In this document: positions 1-8,316 of the stretch, piece by piece
Numbering within the stretch: position 1 is the stretch's first letter
How the letters are laid out: every line of letters starts with the position of its first letter
From: an uncultured Eggerthellaceae bacterium
Lineage (GTDB): Bacteria > Actinomycetota > Coriobacteriia > Coriobacteriales > Eggerthellaceae
DNA: 64,000 bases
Assembly: GCA_910588095.1 (NCBI GenBank)
Contig: CAJUQH010000008.1
Location: 14,508-78,507, forward strand
Reading direction: 5' to 3'
Notes under the pieces: model-generated
The model's input: only the letters and a program-made list of their open reading frames with translations
The model's database searches: none
What the model was told of the DNA's origin: nothing
Position numbers and translations under genes: made by a program

Positions 1-161
1 TGTCGCACCTGCTCGTTCGCCTCCTTGAAGTGAAGCGCGCCGAGCGTCACGCGCTCCGCAGGCGCAAAGCCAGATGGGCACGATTGCGCGCCTTCCTGCT
101 TATTTGCGGCGGACGCCGCCGAGGCCGTGCCCACAAGCGCCCTCGAATCATTCACCTGCAT
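1..161 (-). CDS. Glutamate synthase GXGXG-type subunit, N-terminal part (cut by window edge)
   Basis: Only the first 53 codons are visible, starting at the ATG at 159-161 and running off the left edge. The stretch TLGALHFKEANEQVR resembles the entry strand and helix of the GltB C-terminal (GXGXG) domain, which in archaeal-type split glutamate synthases is a separate polypeptide encoded after the FMN subunit. The gene overlaps the end of the FMN-domain gene by 14 bases, so translation is probably coupled. It is preceded by about 30 residues of low-complexity Ala/Ser sequence. The assignment rests mainly on operon order; the diagnostic GXGXG repeats lie outside the window. Confidence 0.6.
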   Translation of the reverse strand, partial: MQVNDSRALVGTASAASAANKQEGAQSCPSGFAPAERVTLGALHFKEANEQVR

Positions 162-1653
162 GCTTCACCCCCAGAATGTCGAGCTCGCGGTCGGTGAGGC
201 CGACACCCCGCAGCATGAGGCGGTTGCCCCGCAAGCTATCGACTGCGTTGATGCCCATGCCGCCCATCATCTCCTGGATCTCGTGCGTCCAGGCGCGCAC
301 CAGGTTGACCACGCGCTCGGCCCCCTCATCGGGGTCGAGGCGCTCGATCAGCTCGGGGCGTTGCGTCGCGATGCCCCAGTTGCACCTTCCGCGTGCGCAG
401 TCGCCGCACTGGTGGCAGCCCAGCGCGATGAGCGGAGCGCTTCCGCACGACACCGCGTCGGCACCGAGCGCGATGGCGCGCACCACGTCGGCCGAACTGC
501 GGATCGACCCGCTCGCCACCACGCTCACCGTCGAGCGGATTCCCTCGTCGCGCAGGCGCTGGTCGATGGCGGCAAGCGCGAGCTCGACTGGCACGCCCAC
601 GTTGTCGCGGATGCGCTTCGGCGCTGCTCCCGTGCCGCCGCGGAACCCGTCGACCACGATGACCTCCGCGCCGGCGCGCGCCATGCCGCTCGCGATGGCG
701 GCGGCGTTGTGGACCGCCGCTATCTTCACCGCCACAGGCTTCTCATAGCGCGTGGCCTCCTTCAACGAGAAGACGAGCTGGCGCAGGTCCTCAATCGAGT
801 AGATGTCGTGATGGGGCGCCGGCGAGATGGCGTCCGCGCCCTCGGGGATCATGCGCGTGCGCGACACCTCGGCCGTGATCTTCTCACCGGGCAGATGCCC
901 TCCGATGCCGGGCTTCGCCCCTTGGCCGATCTTTATCTCCACCATGGCCCCAGCGTTGAGGTAGCGGGGATCCACCCCGAACCGGCCCGAGGCCACCTGG
1001 ACCACCGCGTGGTCGGCGTAGCGCTCGAGGTCGCGGTGAAGCCCGCCTTCTCCGACGTTGAACAGCGTGCCGAGCTCGCACGCCGCCATGGCGAGCGCTC
1101 GCTGGGTGTTGAGCGACACCGAGCCGAAGCTCATGGCGGAGAACATGATCGGCACGTCGAGCTTCACCTGCGGGGGCAAGGGAGACCGAAGCGTCCGCGC
1201 GCGCTCGTCTATCTCGAGCGCCACGGGGCGGCCGCCTAGGAACACGCGGGTCTCCATCGGCTCGCGCAAGGGATCGATGGAGGGGTTGGTCACTTGGCTC
1301 GCGTTGAGCAGCAGATGATCCCAGTACACCGGGTATGGCAGCGGGTTTCCCATGGAGGAGAGCAGCACGCCGCCCGACGTGGCCTGAGTGGCGATGTCCT
1401 GCAGATACTCGAGCGTCCACACCGCCGACCCGCCGTCCACCTGCGGCCAGCGCGTGATCGTCAGGGCACGCGTAGGGCACGTCAGCACGCAACGGAGGCA
1501 GTTCACGCACTTCTGGTGGTCGGCTTTGGGTGCCGTTCCGCCCGAACGGGCGACGTGCACGCCATTGGCGCACTCGCGCACGCAGATGCCGCAGCCCACG
1601 CATTCCTCAGCGTCGCGGCGCACCTGGTAGCGCGGGAGAGCGAAGTCGATCAT
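148..1653 (-). CDS. Glutamate synthase, ferredoxin-like plus FMN-binding synthase subunit
   Basis: 501 aa. This is the synthase half of a split, archaeal-type glutamate synthase: it adds ammonia to 2-oxoglutarate and reduces the iminoglutarate using FMN. Residues about 10-75 hold two 4Fe-4S motifs (CVGCGICVREC and CVNCLRCVLTCP), so a ferredoxin-like domain is fused in front and probably feeds electrons. The remainder is the Glu_synthase barrel, with MFSAMSFGSVS, GEGG, the FRGGTGAAP loop and, near the end, CHQCGDCARGRCNWGIA, the cysteine cluster typical of this family. The ATG at 1651-1653 has a strong GAGAGGAGGG site and overlaps the stop of the amidotransferase gene (ATGA), so the two are translationally coupled. 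The longer upstream reading frame lies inside the neighbour and was rejected. Confidence 0.9.
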   Translation of the reverse strand: MIDFALPRYQVRRDAEECVGCGICVRECANGVHVARSGGTAPKADHQKCVNCLRCVLTCPTRALTITRWPQVDGGSAVWTLEYLQDIATQATSGGVLLSSMGNPLPYPVYWDHLLLNASQVTNPSIDPLREPMETRVFLGGRPVALEIDERARTLRSPLPPQVKLDVPIMFSAMSFGSVSLNTQRALAMAACELGTLFNVGEGGLHRDLERYADHAVVQVASGRFGVDPRYLNAGAMVEIKIGQGAKPGIGGHLPGEKITAEVSRTRMIPEGADAISPAPHHDIYSIEDLRQLVFSLKEATRYEKPVAVKIAAVHNAAAIASGMARAGAEVIVVDGFRGGTGAAPKRIRDNVGVPVELALAAIDQRLRDEGIRSTVSVVASGSIRSSADVVRAIALGADAVSCGSAPLIALGCHQCGDCARGRCNWGIATQRPELIERLDPDEGAERVVNLVRAWTHEIQEMMGGMGINAVDSLRGNRLMLRGVGLTDRELDILGVKHAGE

Positions 1654-2966
1654 AGTCCGCGGCCCTCCTCTCTTCGCGGCAGCACGCCGGTCTCGTGCGC
1701 CAGCGGCGCATGGCGCGGGCTGCTCCAGACGCCGTGGTCGTCCTGGCGGCGCGCCACCTCGTCGAGCTGCACGACAAAGGGCTCGCCTCCCTCGATCGGG
1801 CGGATGTTCTCCGCGTCGGGGCACACCGCCTCGATGGCAGCCTGCTCGCTGGCCAGGTACACCATCGAGCCCTTCTCCCCTGCCATAAGGGCACGCAGCT
1901 TGAGACGGTCGTTGATGGCGAGGATGCCCTCCTCTGATCCCAAGATCACCGAGAAGGGCCCGTTGACGAGCGCGCTGGCATACACCGTGCGCAGGGCCGT
2001 CTCGAACGCGGCATCCTCGGCTGGCATGCGGTCGATGGCATCCCAGCTCGGGGCCGTCATGATATGCGCGGCCATCTCTGGGGACAGCCCGCCGCGGCGA
2101 CAGAGCAGGTCAAACAGGTAGGTGATGACCTCGGTGTCGGTCTGAAGCTCGCACGAGTAGCCGAACTGCTCCACGTAGCGGCGGTTGGCGTCGTAGCTCG
2201 ACACCTCGCCGTTGTGGACGACCGACCAGTTCAGGAGCGTGAACGGATGCGCCCCGCCCCACCAGCCCGGCGTGTTGGTGGGAAAGCGCCCGTGCGCCGT
2301 CCACGCCCACGCACGATACTCGTCGAGTCGGTAGAACGCGCCGATATCCTCGGGATACCCAACTCCCTTGAACGCGCCCATGTCCTTGCCGGAGCTGGCG
2401 ACGAAGGCCCCGTCCACGTTCTTGTTGATGCGGACGACATGGCGCATGACGTATTCCGCTTCATCGACCCCACTCATGTTGAGGCGCATGGTATGTGGGG
2501 CGACGAAGTAGCGCCACAGGTCGGGAGGGTTCTTGATGGACGCGACGGGCTCGGTAGGGATGCGCTCCTGCTTCTCGCACATGAAGTACGTGTCCAGGTA
2601 CGCCTCCACCTCGGCCCGAGCGTCCCGGCTCTCGTACATCACGTGAAACGCGTAGAGCTCCTGGTAGGCGGGGTATATCCCATAGGCGGCGAACCCGCCG
2701 CCGAGTCCGTTGCTCCGATCGTGCATGAGCTCGATAGCCTTCACGATGTCCGACCCGTCGTGCCGGGCGCCGCTGCGATCCATGATGGCTGCGATGGCGC
2801 ACCCCGACGGAATCCTCACCGCGCCCTCTCGCAAACGCGCCTCGATGGGCGCTCCGCACAGCCTATCGCAGCCCGCACGCCCGAGGGCGCTACGCTGCCG
2901 CGCACCGCATCCGCGTCCGAAGGGTGCGCCGCCCACGCGGGTCGCATCGAATGACACCTCTTGCAT
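1650..2966 (-). CDS. Glutamate synthase, class II glutamine amidotransferase subunit
   Basis: 438 aa. It hydrolyses glutamine and passes ammonia to the FMN subunit encoded directly downstream. The class II (Ntn) glutaminase fold is recognisable from PSGCAIAAIMDRSG, where the Cys at about residue 57 would be the catalytic nucleophile, and from AWTAHGRFPTNTPG and HNGEVSSYDANRR further on. The roughly 56 residues before that Cys (low complexity, Arg-rich) are longer than usual and must be removed or tolerated; a shorter start cannot be excluded. The ATG at 2964-2966 sits 5 bases after GAAAGAAGG; a GTG two codons earlier is less well placed. It is the first gene of the operon and is predicted to be controlled by the hairpin described at 2971-3000. 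Confidence 0.87.
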   Translation of the reverse strand: MQEVSFDATRVGGAPFGRGCGARQRSALGRAGCDRLCGAPIEARLREGAVRIPSGCAIAAIMDRSGARHDGSDIVKAIELMHDRSNGLGGGFAAYGIYPAYQELYAFHVMYESRDARAEVEAYLDTYFMCEKQERIPTEPVASIKNPPDLWRYFVAPHTMRLNMSGVDEAEYVMRHVVRINKNVDGAFVASSGKDMGAFKGVGYPEDIGAFYRLDEYRAWAWTAHGRFPTNTPGWWGGAHPFTLLNWSVVHNGEVSSYDANRRYVEQFGYSCELQTDTEVITYLFDLLCRRGGLSPEMAAHIMTAPSWDAIDRMPAEDAAFETALRTVYASALVNGPFSVILGSEEGILAINDRLKLRALMAGEKGSMVYLASEQAAIEAVCPDAENIRPIEGGEPFVVQLDEVARRQDDHGVWSSPRHAPLAHETGVLPRREEGRGL

Positions 2967-2970
2967 GCTC

Positions 2971-3000
2971 ACCTTCTTTCACATTCAACCGAAAGAAGGT
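2971..3000 (-). promoter_or_regulatory. Perfect inverted repeat that can sequester the ribosome-binding site of the glutamate synthase operon
   Basis: On the mRNA strand ACCUUCUUUC (3000-2991) is separated by 10 bases from its exact complement GAAAGAAGGU (2980-2971). The 3' arm is the Shine-Dalgarno of the first gene (ATG at 2966-2964). Folding would hide the site in a 10-bp stem. This suggests translational control by an unidentified factor; the pairing is directly visible, the regulation is inference. Confidence 0.65.
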
Positions 3001-3311
3001 TATCGTGCGTATGTTTCACGTTCGTGTCGCCTTTGTTGCATCCTTGCATCCAGCGCGTTTCGAAATGTCCGGTGCGAGAAAACAGGCGCTCAGCATGCTT
3101 GAAGCGAAGCTTGGCCATGATGAGAGGCAGGCAGCATCGCGGCCAGCGGCTCGTCGAAGATGCGGTCTACCGCCCAGCTCCGACACGGTTCTGATAGCTG
3201 CTCCCGCCGCACGGGGAGAGCGGGGATCTCGTCGCTTCCATGGCTGCGACCTTCTGGTGAGCCATGTGCGCCATGGCTGCGGCGCCGGCGCTCTTGGTGG
3301 CTTGCCGTGAC
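3001..3311. other. Intergenic region upstream of the glutamate synthase operon and downstream of the YbaN-like gene
   Basis: No convincing gene. Overlapping open frames on both strands lack a good start and resemble nothing I recognise. The glutamate synthase promoter must lie here on the minus strand, but I do not see a clear -35/-10 pair. The part beyond about 3120 is GC-rich and contains short dyads only. Confidence 0.5.
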
Positions 3312-3722
3312 TCAGGCCACGTCTTCTACCCGGACTCGATCGACGCGCTTCTGCTCGATGGTCGGAATGCGGACGGCCATCAGATACAGGAGGAAGACGG
3401 CCACGCACCCCAGGACCGCCCACACCAGCGGCTTCTGGACGACCAGCGCGCTGACGCCCATCATGGCGTACGAGACGCCGACTATCCGGATCTTCGTGGA
3501 AAGCGGAATGCCTCCGGCTTGCTTGAACGCGGCGACGTAGCGCCGGTACACCTTCGTGGAGCACAGCCATGCGTGCGTGCGAGGGGAGGATCTCGCGAAG
3601 AGGAACGCGGCAAGCAGCAGGAACGGAGTGGTGGGGAGCACCGGGACGAAGATCCCTATGCAGCCCGCCGCGAACGAAGCCCACGCGCCCGCAAGCTGCA
3701 AGGACCTTGCCAACCTTCTCAT
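3312..3722 (-). CDS. YbaN (DUF454)-family inner-membrane protein
   Basis: 136 aa. The sequence follows the DUF454/YbaN pattern: a short basic N-terminus, AAGCIGIFVPVLPTTPFLLLAAFLFARSSP split over the first two membrane helices, then WLCSTKVYRRYVAAFKQAGGIPLSTK and two further hydrophobic segments ending before a charged tail. The family is small, membrane-bound and of unknown biochemical function. The ATG at 3720-3722 is preceded by GGGAGG at a good distance; the frame extends 22 codons further upstream without another supported start. It appears to be a single-gene unit between the glutamate synthase and ECF operons. Confidence 0.85.
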   Translation of the reverse strand: MRRLARSLQLAGAWASFAAGCIGIFVPVLPTTPFLLLAAFLFARSSPRTHAWLCSTKVYRRYVAAFKQAGGIPLSTKIRIVGVSYAMMGVSALVVQKPLVWAVLGCVAVFLLYLMAVRIPTIEQKRVDRVRVEDVA

Positions 3723-3901
3723 GCGGCCTCCCTTCGCCCGTTCCTGAAACCCCTCATCGCGGCGCAGCTTTCGGCATGGTGCGACCATGCTCAGCCCAAA
3801 CAGCGCCGCATGGGCATTTTACCGGACGGCGGCCGGCCGGCGGACGCGGCCGGCTATTCCGGCTCGCCCCACGGAGCCTTGGGCGTGGTGCCCTCAAAGA
3901 A

Positions 3902-3964
3902 GCGAGTCAAGGAGCCGTCCCCTTGGCTCGCTTCCTTGACTCGCCCCTTGGCCCCTTGACTCGC
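3902..3964 (-). terminator. Inverted-repeat region with two alternative right arms, downstream of the ECF operon
   Basis: GCGAGTCAAGG at 3902-3912 is complementary to CCTTGACTCGC at 3934-3944 and again at 3954-3964. Either pairing gives an 11-bp stem just past the end of the ecfT gene. There is no clear U tract, so this is a candidate terminator or a duplicated hairpin arm. Confidence 0.5.
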
Positions 3965-3986
3965 TTCGCCCTCCCGTGGCTCTGGG

Positions 3987-4754
3987 TCATAGGAGGCCAA
4001 GGGCTATCGCAACCGCAAGCACGACCACGCCCAGGGCGATCACGGCCCAGTCGGCGCCGGTCATGGGGTAGCGCTTGTAGCCACTCTCGCGCGTGCGCAG
4101 GTTGAAGCCGCGCACCTCGGCGGCGATAGCCGAGCTGTTCGTCTTGCGCACCGAGCTTACCAGCAGCGGCACGCACAGCGGCACCATCAAGCGAATCTTG
4201 CGCACCATGCCGCCCTGGTCGAACTCAACGCCGCGAGCCGTCTGCGCCTCCATGATCCCCCTCATGTCGTTCATGAACACCGGGATGAAATGCACGGTGG
4301 ACGCGAATGTGAACGCATAGCGGTAAGGCACGTGCAGCACCTTCACGAAGGAGTTCGACAGGTCGGTCATCTTCGTCACATAGAACGTCAGGAACAGGGG
4401 GATGGCCGCAGCCTCGAGCCTTATCACCGTGACGACAGCCGCCAGGATCGAATCGCTGCCGATGTACCCCCACGGCAACTCCACCAGCAAATCGCCCTTC
4501 GGCGTCGTCAGCAACAGCAGCACGGCCAACACCAGCGAAAAAGCAAGCACCGCTTTCATCAGCCCCAAGGTCTGGCGCATCATCGAGCATGATGCCGCCA
4601 ACGCCAGCCCCAAGGCCAGCATCAGGCACAGGAACACCAGGTTGCCCGTACAGAAGCAGGCGATGGCGAACATGATCGCAAACGCGATCTTCGTGACGGG
4701 ATTCAGCCTGTGCAGGAAGGAATCCCCCGGCACGTATTCCAGGAATCCGTCCAT
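3987..4754 (-). CDS. ecfT: ECF transporter transmembrane (T) component EcfT
   Basis: 255 aa integral membrane protein with the EcfT layout: several hydrophobic helices and two cytosolic coupling motifs of the X-R-G type (AQTARGVEFDQG at about 170 and AAEVRGFNLR at about 215) that dock on the two ATPases. It transmits ATP-driven movement to the substrate-binding S protein. The ATG directly abuts the stop of the preceding ATPase gene, so it is the last gene of a four-gene operon S-A'-A-T on the minus strand. The nearby S protein is TrpP-like and carries a tryptophan T-box leader, so a dedicated tryptophan ECF system is the best reading. A general-purpose module serving other S proteins is possible. 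Confidence 0.9.
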   Translation of the reverse strand: MDGFLEYVPGDSFLHRLNPVTKIAFAIMFAIACFCTGNLVFLCLMLALGLALAASCSMMRQTLGLMKAVLAFSLVLAVLLLLTTPKGDLLVELPWGYIGSDSILAAVVTVIRLEAAAIPLFLTFYVTKMTDLSNSFVKVLHVPYRYAFTFASTVHFIPVFMNDMRGIMEAQTARGVEFDQGGMVRKIRLMVPLCVPLLVSSVRKTNSSAIAAEVRGFNLRTRESGYKRYPMTGADWAVIALGVVVLAVAIALGLL

Positions 4755-5660
4755 CTAGCGCTCCTTTCGCTCGCTGCCCTGGAAGGGCGCATCGTCAAAG
4801 GCATCTTTCTCGCTAACGGCCATGGCGGCAGCGCCGTCGGCCGCGACATCCTCGATGGCGGCCTGCATCTCGGCAAGCGTGTTCGCCGTGGCCACCGATG
4901 TGCCGGCAAAGCGCGGGGCCATGACGGGAAGCAGCAGAGACAAGTCCACCATCTGCGGCGGCACCAGGTCAGCCTCGTCCAAGGTCTTCCGGCTGCGCAG
5001 CACGTCGAAGGTAGGGCCTTGGTCCACCACGCGCCCGTCGGTCATGACCACCACGCGCTCGGCGAAGTCGGCCACCACCTCCATGTCGTGGCACACCATG
5101 ATTACCGTGGTGCCTGCGCGGTGCAGCTGCGAGATGATGCCCATCACCTTCACGCATTCGCAGAAGTCGAGCCCCGTGGTGGGCTCGTCGAGCACGACGA
5201 CAGGGGGAGCCAGCACCACGATGGATGCCAAGGCCAGCAGCTGCCGCGTGCCCCGGTTCAGCAGGAACGGGTCGGCATCCCCGTCGAAGCGGAACTCCTC
5301 GATGATCTGGTCCACCCGACGCCGAGCCTCGTTGTCAAGGCGCCCCACCGCCCGAAAGCCGAACAGCAGCTCGTCGCGCACGGTGCTCGAGCATATCTGC
5401 CTGTCGGGGTTCTGGAAGAGAAAGCCCACCCGGCGCGCAAGCTCGCTGGTCTTCAGCTGCGTGGTGGGCACGCCGTTAATCAGCACGGCGCCACGGTCTG
5501 GCTTCAGCAGTCCATTGACCAGGCGCATGGCCGTCGACTTCCCTGCGCCGTTCGTGCCCACGAAAGCAACGAACTCGCCATCTTCGATGGTCAGGTCGAT
5601 GCCCTTGAGGATGGGAGTCGTCCCATCGTAGGATGCGTGCACATCAAGAAACTCTATCAT
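4755..5660 (-). CDS. ecfA: ECF transporter ATPase (A component), degenerate ABC signature
   Basis: 301 aa ABC ATPase. Walker A is GTNGAGKST (about residue 36), the Q loop is in FLFQNPDRQ, which is typical of EcfA proteins, and Walker B is VVVLDEPTTGLD. The signature motif, normally LSGGQ, reads LNRGTRQ here and keeps only the glycine; the partner ATPase has a canonical LSGGQ. Such asymmetry would leave one consensus ATP site in the heterodimer. A C-terminal extension of about 60 residues is Ala/Asp-rich. The start ATG overlaps the stop of the upstream ATPase gene by 4 bases (ATGA). Confidence 0.88.
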   Translation of the reverse strand: MIEFLDVHASYDGTTPILKGIDLTIEDGEFVAFVGTNGAGKSTAMRLVNGLLKPDRGAVLINGVPTTQLKTSELARRVGFLFQNPDRQICSSTVRDELLFGFRAVGRLDNEARRRVDQIIEEFRFDGDADPFLLNRGTRQLLALASIVVLAPPVVVLDEPTTGLDFCECVKVMGIISQLHRAGTTVIMVCHDMEVVADFAERVVVMTDGRVVDQGPTFDVLRSRKTLDEADLVPPQMVDLSLLLPVMAPRFAGTSVATANTLAEMQAAIEDVAADGAAAMAVSEKDAFDDAPFQGSERKER

Positions 5661-6496
5661 GCTGCCACCTCGCAAAGGGCACGGCAGGCAGAAGGGATGT
5701 CGGTGCATACCGGCCCTGCGTAGAGGCCGCCTGCTGCGAGCCGGTTCATCAGCGTGGTGCAGCGGGGGCAGTTCACGCCGATCTCCAGCAGCTCCTCGGA
5801 ATGGGCCAGCACCTCTTCCGGCGCGCCAGCGAACCGGATGCGGCCGGCCTCCACGACCACCAGCAGGTCGGCGAATTCCGAGAGCAGTGCGATCTTCTGC
5901 TCGACCACCACGACGGTGGTGCCGTGGGCCTCGGCGTAATGGGAGAGCAAGGCGAACACGTTGCGCGAGCTGGCAGGGTCGAGCTCGGCGGTGGGCTCGT
6001 CCAGCACCAGCACCGAAGGCCGCAGCGCCAGGATGGAGGCGATGGCCACCTTCTGCTTCTGGCCACCCGACAAGCTGGCGATCAGCCGTTGGCGCAGATC
6101 GGCGATGCCCATGGCCTCCAGCGCCTCCTGCACCCTCCCCTCGATCTGATCATGGGGCACTCCGTAGTTCTCCAGCCCGTACAGCATCTCGTCTTCCACG
6201 ACAGCCGATACGAACTGCGAATCGATGTCCTGGCAGACGCTGCCCACCATCTGGGAGAGGTCCGTGAGGGTGGTGTCGCAGGTGTCGTTGCCGTCGATGC
6301 GCACCGAGCCATAGAAATCGCCCGGATAGCAATGGGGCACGATGCCGTTCAGCGCGTAGGTGAGCGTCGACTTCCCCGAACCGGCAGCCCCGATGATGCC
6401 GGCGAAGGCCCCCGAAGGAATGGAGAGGCTCATATCCTCGATGACCGGCGCGTCGGATTCCCGATACTGGAAGGTCAGGTCTTCTATCTCAATCAT
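5657..6496 (-). CDS. ecfA: ECF transporter ATPase (second A component)
   Basis: 279 aa ABC ATPase that pairs with the ATPase encoded next. Walker A is GAAGSGKST (about residue 39), the Q-loop region is MVGSVCQDIDSQF, the signature is SLSGGQKQKVAIAS and Walker B is VLVLDEPTAELDP. The C-terminal 40 residues contain CPRCTTLMNR, a lone Cys pair of unknown role. It is the second gene of the operon, 37 bases after the S-component gene, and overlaps the next gene by 4 bases. Confidence 0.9.
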   Translation of the reverse strand: MIEIEDLTFQYRESDAPVIEDMSLSIPSGAFAGIIGAAGSGKSTLTYALNGIVPHCYPGDFYGSVRIDGNDTCDTTLTDLSQMVGSVCQDIDSQFVSAVVEDEMLYGLENYGVPHDQIEGRVQEALEAMGIADLRQRLIASLSGGQKQKVAIASILALRPSVLVLDEPTAELDPASSRNVFALLSHYAEAHGTTVVVVEQKIALLSEFADLLVVVEAGRIRFAGAPEEVLAHSEELLEIGVNCPRCTTLMNRLAAGGLYAGPVCTDIPSACRALCEVAA

Positions 6497-6533
6497 GGCG
6501 TCGCTCCTGTTCTCGTCAAAGCCAGCCTCGCCG

Positions 6534-7169
6534 CTAGCGCTTCAGCACCTTGCGCAGCAGCGGCGTGAGGATCTGAACGAGCACCGAATTGAACAGGGCG
6601 GTCCCGAACACCATGACGGCGTAGGTGACGAAGACGACCGGCAGGGCGAGCCCGTTCATGAGGCCGACTATGACGGCGAAGGTGTAGCCCGAAACCACCG
6701 TCGAGAGGAAGGTGTTCACGAAGGGGTTGATGTCGACCTTGCCTGCAATCTTCATAGGCACGTGGACGAGCAGGCCGCACGCCAACGCACCCAGCATCTC
6801 GGAAGGAATGTTCACCAATGGCGTGGCGTTCAGCATGGGAATCTGGCACATGATGCCCGCCAACAGGCCAATGACCAGCGACTGGCCCACGTTCGGACGC
6901 GTGAGGATGATGGCAAGGCAGTACATGGCAATCACGAAGTTCGGCTTCATGCCCGCGAAGGACAGGAAGCTGGCTACCGTGAGCTTCAGCACAGCACCTG
7001 CCGCCAACAGCACGGCAATCAAGATGAGGTCCTGAGTGGTCAAGCCTTTCCCCTGCTCGGTTCCAACGACGGCTCTCTTCTTCACAGACTCCGTCGAGTC
7101 GGCGGCTCGGGTTGCGGCACCTTGGCTGGCGACCGTGCGCGGCGTGCGATTCTTCGTTGCTTCTTCCAT
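6534..7169 (-). CDS. trpP: TrpP-like tryptophan transporter, S component of an ECF system
   Basis: 211 aa. After a 40-residue polar N-terminal extension, the hydrophobic part follows the TrpP family: LTTQDLILIAVLLAAGAVLK, then FAGMKPNFVIAMYCLAIIL, and LLAGIMCQIPMLN with a following NIPSE segment. TrpP proteins import tryptophan. Here the gene heads an operon with two ECF ATPases and EcfT, so it should be the substrate-binding S protein of that complex. The T-box leader in front, with a UGG specifier, independently points to tryptophan. The start ATG at 7167-7169 follows AAAGGGAACCGCC. Five to six membrane helices can be counted. Confidence 0.85.
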   Translation of the reverse strand: MEEATKNRTPRTVASQGAATRAADSTESVKKRAVVGTEQGKGLTTQDLILIAVLLAAGAVLKLTVASFLSFAGMKPNFVIAMYCLAIILTRPNVGQSLVIGLLAGIMCQIPMLNATPLVNIPSEMLGALACGLLVHVPMKIAGKVDINPFVNTFLSTVVSGYTFAVIVGLMNGLALPVVFVTYAVMVFGTALFNSVLVQILTPLLRKVLKR

Positions 7170-7254
7170 GGCGGTTCCCTTTCTCGTGGGCCGGACGGCA
7201 TCCGGCCACCTGCCTTCTCAAACTCGCCCGAAGTCGCATCAACTTGCAGCAAAT

Positions 7255-7575
7255 CAAAAAAGCCCGTCCTTGGAGCCTTGATCTCTCAAGACTTCAAAGG
7301 ACAGGCTTTTCGTAACCTGCGGTGCCACCTTTGATTGGCCAGAAGCTTGCGCTTCCGCCCCACTCATGGATGGGCTATCACCCACCCTGCCTCTAACGCG
7401 GGCTCACGGTCCAGATACTCGGGCCTAGAACACAGGCCCTTTCCCCTTTCCCTCGGCGACCCATTTGCCTACTGGCGTTCTGCGGGATTCTCAGCATCGC
7501 CCGCTCTCTGTAAGTGCCCGGTAGGCTTTACCTTCGCCTCAACGGTTTCGAGCTATTTGATTAGGATGCACTCTA
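7255..7575 (-). ncRNA. T-box leader RNA, predicted tRNA-Trp sensor (specifier UGG)
   Basis: Read on the minus strand. The T-box core TGGCACCGC is at 7327-7319, preceded by AAAGG as in the usual antiterminator. It is followed by a terminator hairpin whose arms AGCCTGTCCTTTG and CAAGGACGGGCT flank 7307-7261 and which ends in a run of six T. Upstream, stem I can be drawn: GGCGA pairs with TCGCC and GCCTAC with GTAGGC, leaving an internal loop whose 3' side reads AAATGGG. This places UGG (Trp) at 7463-7461 in the specifier position. The AGAGAG bulge and GCUGAGA distal loop are also present. Uncharged tRNA-Trp would stabilise the antiterminator and switch on the trpP-ecf operon. Confidence 0.9.
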
Positions 7576-7599
7576 GCGCACTAGAGCGGGCACCGTCAA
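7570..7599 (-). promoter_or_regulatory. Sigma-70-type promoter of the T-box/trpP/ecf operon
   Basis: On the minus strand, TTGACG at 7599-7594 is separated by 18 bases from TAGAGT at 7575-7570, and the T-box stem I starts shortly after. Confidence 0.6.
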
Positions 7600-7650
7600 G
7601 AACGAAAAATTGAAGCATCCGAGACGACGCGCGGTTGCCCATCGGCTCGA

Positions 7651-8316
7651 TCACGCCCCCAGCAGGTCGGCCAGCTGGGTGAGCGAGGCGCATTCGAGCG
7701 CCGGGCTCTCGGCTGCCAACGCCTCGCGCGGGAACATGCCCCACAGCGCCGCCACGGTCAGGCAACCGGCGGCGTTGCCTGCCTGCATGTCGAAGGGGCT
7801 GTCGCCCACGTACAGGCACGCGCTCGGCGGCAGCCCCAAGCGCTCGCACCCGTGCAGCACCGGCCCGGGCAGCGGCTTGCACTCGGGGAAGTCGTCATAG
7901 CCGATGAGCACGTCGAAGAAGCTGCTGATGCCCGAAAGCTCCAGCCCGAGCGCCGCCATCTCGTGGCGCTTCGACGTGACCACGCCCATGCAGAACCCTG
8001 CCGCAGCCAGGCGCTCGAGCGCGGCCCGCGTGTCGGGGAAGGCGCTTATGCCCTCGTCGTGGATGGCGTCGTTGTGCTGGCGGTAAGCCTCCGAAAGCTC
8101 GGCTGCCAGCGCCTCGTCGCCGCGGGCGAACCCGCGCATCTGGTCACGCAGCGGCGTGCCCACCCCGGCCATGAGCTCCGCGTCGGTCAGCCCGAAGCCA
8201 TGCACCTCGTTGAGCACGTGGTCCATGGAGCGCAGGATGATGTCGTAGGTGTCTATGAGCGTGCCGTCGGCGTCGAACAGCACTCCTTCGATGTTGCGGC
8301 CTTGCAGCTCTGCCAT
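7651..8316 (-). CDS. HAD-superfamily hydrolase, phosphoglycolate-phosphatase-like
   Basis: 221 aa, the usual size for subfamily IA. Motif I is FDADGTLIDT (residues about 14-23), with the nucleophile and acid/base aspartates; motif II is VVTSKRH; motif III is the Lys in ECKPLPGP; motif IV is YVGDSPFDMQAGNAAG. The four-helix cap lies between motifs I and II. This arrangement fits Gph/PpaX-type phosphatases acting on small phosphorylated metabolites; the substrate cannot be read from the sequence. The first base of the DxD triad is Asp-Ala-Asp, as in many family members. The ATG at 8314-8316 follows GAAAGGCGCAACC. It is a single-gene unit; its promoter must lie in the unusual region 8317-8600. 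Confidence 0.88.
   Translation of the reverse strand: MAELQGRNIEGVLFDADGTLIDTYDIILRSMDHVLNEVHGFGLTDAELMAGVGTPLRDQMRGFARGDEALAAELSEAYRQHNDAIHDEGISAFPDTRAALERLAAAGFCMGVVTSKRHEMAALGLELSGISSFFDVLIGYDDFPECKPLPGPVLHGCERLGLPPSACLYVGDSPFDMQAGNAAGCLTVAALWGMFPREALAAESPALECASLTQLADLLGA

Noticed and set aside
3001..3311. Plus-strand frame 2924-3310 considered as a gene
   Set aside because: It overlaps the start region and leader hairpin of glutamate synthase, lacks a ribosome-binding site and shows no known domain.
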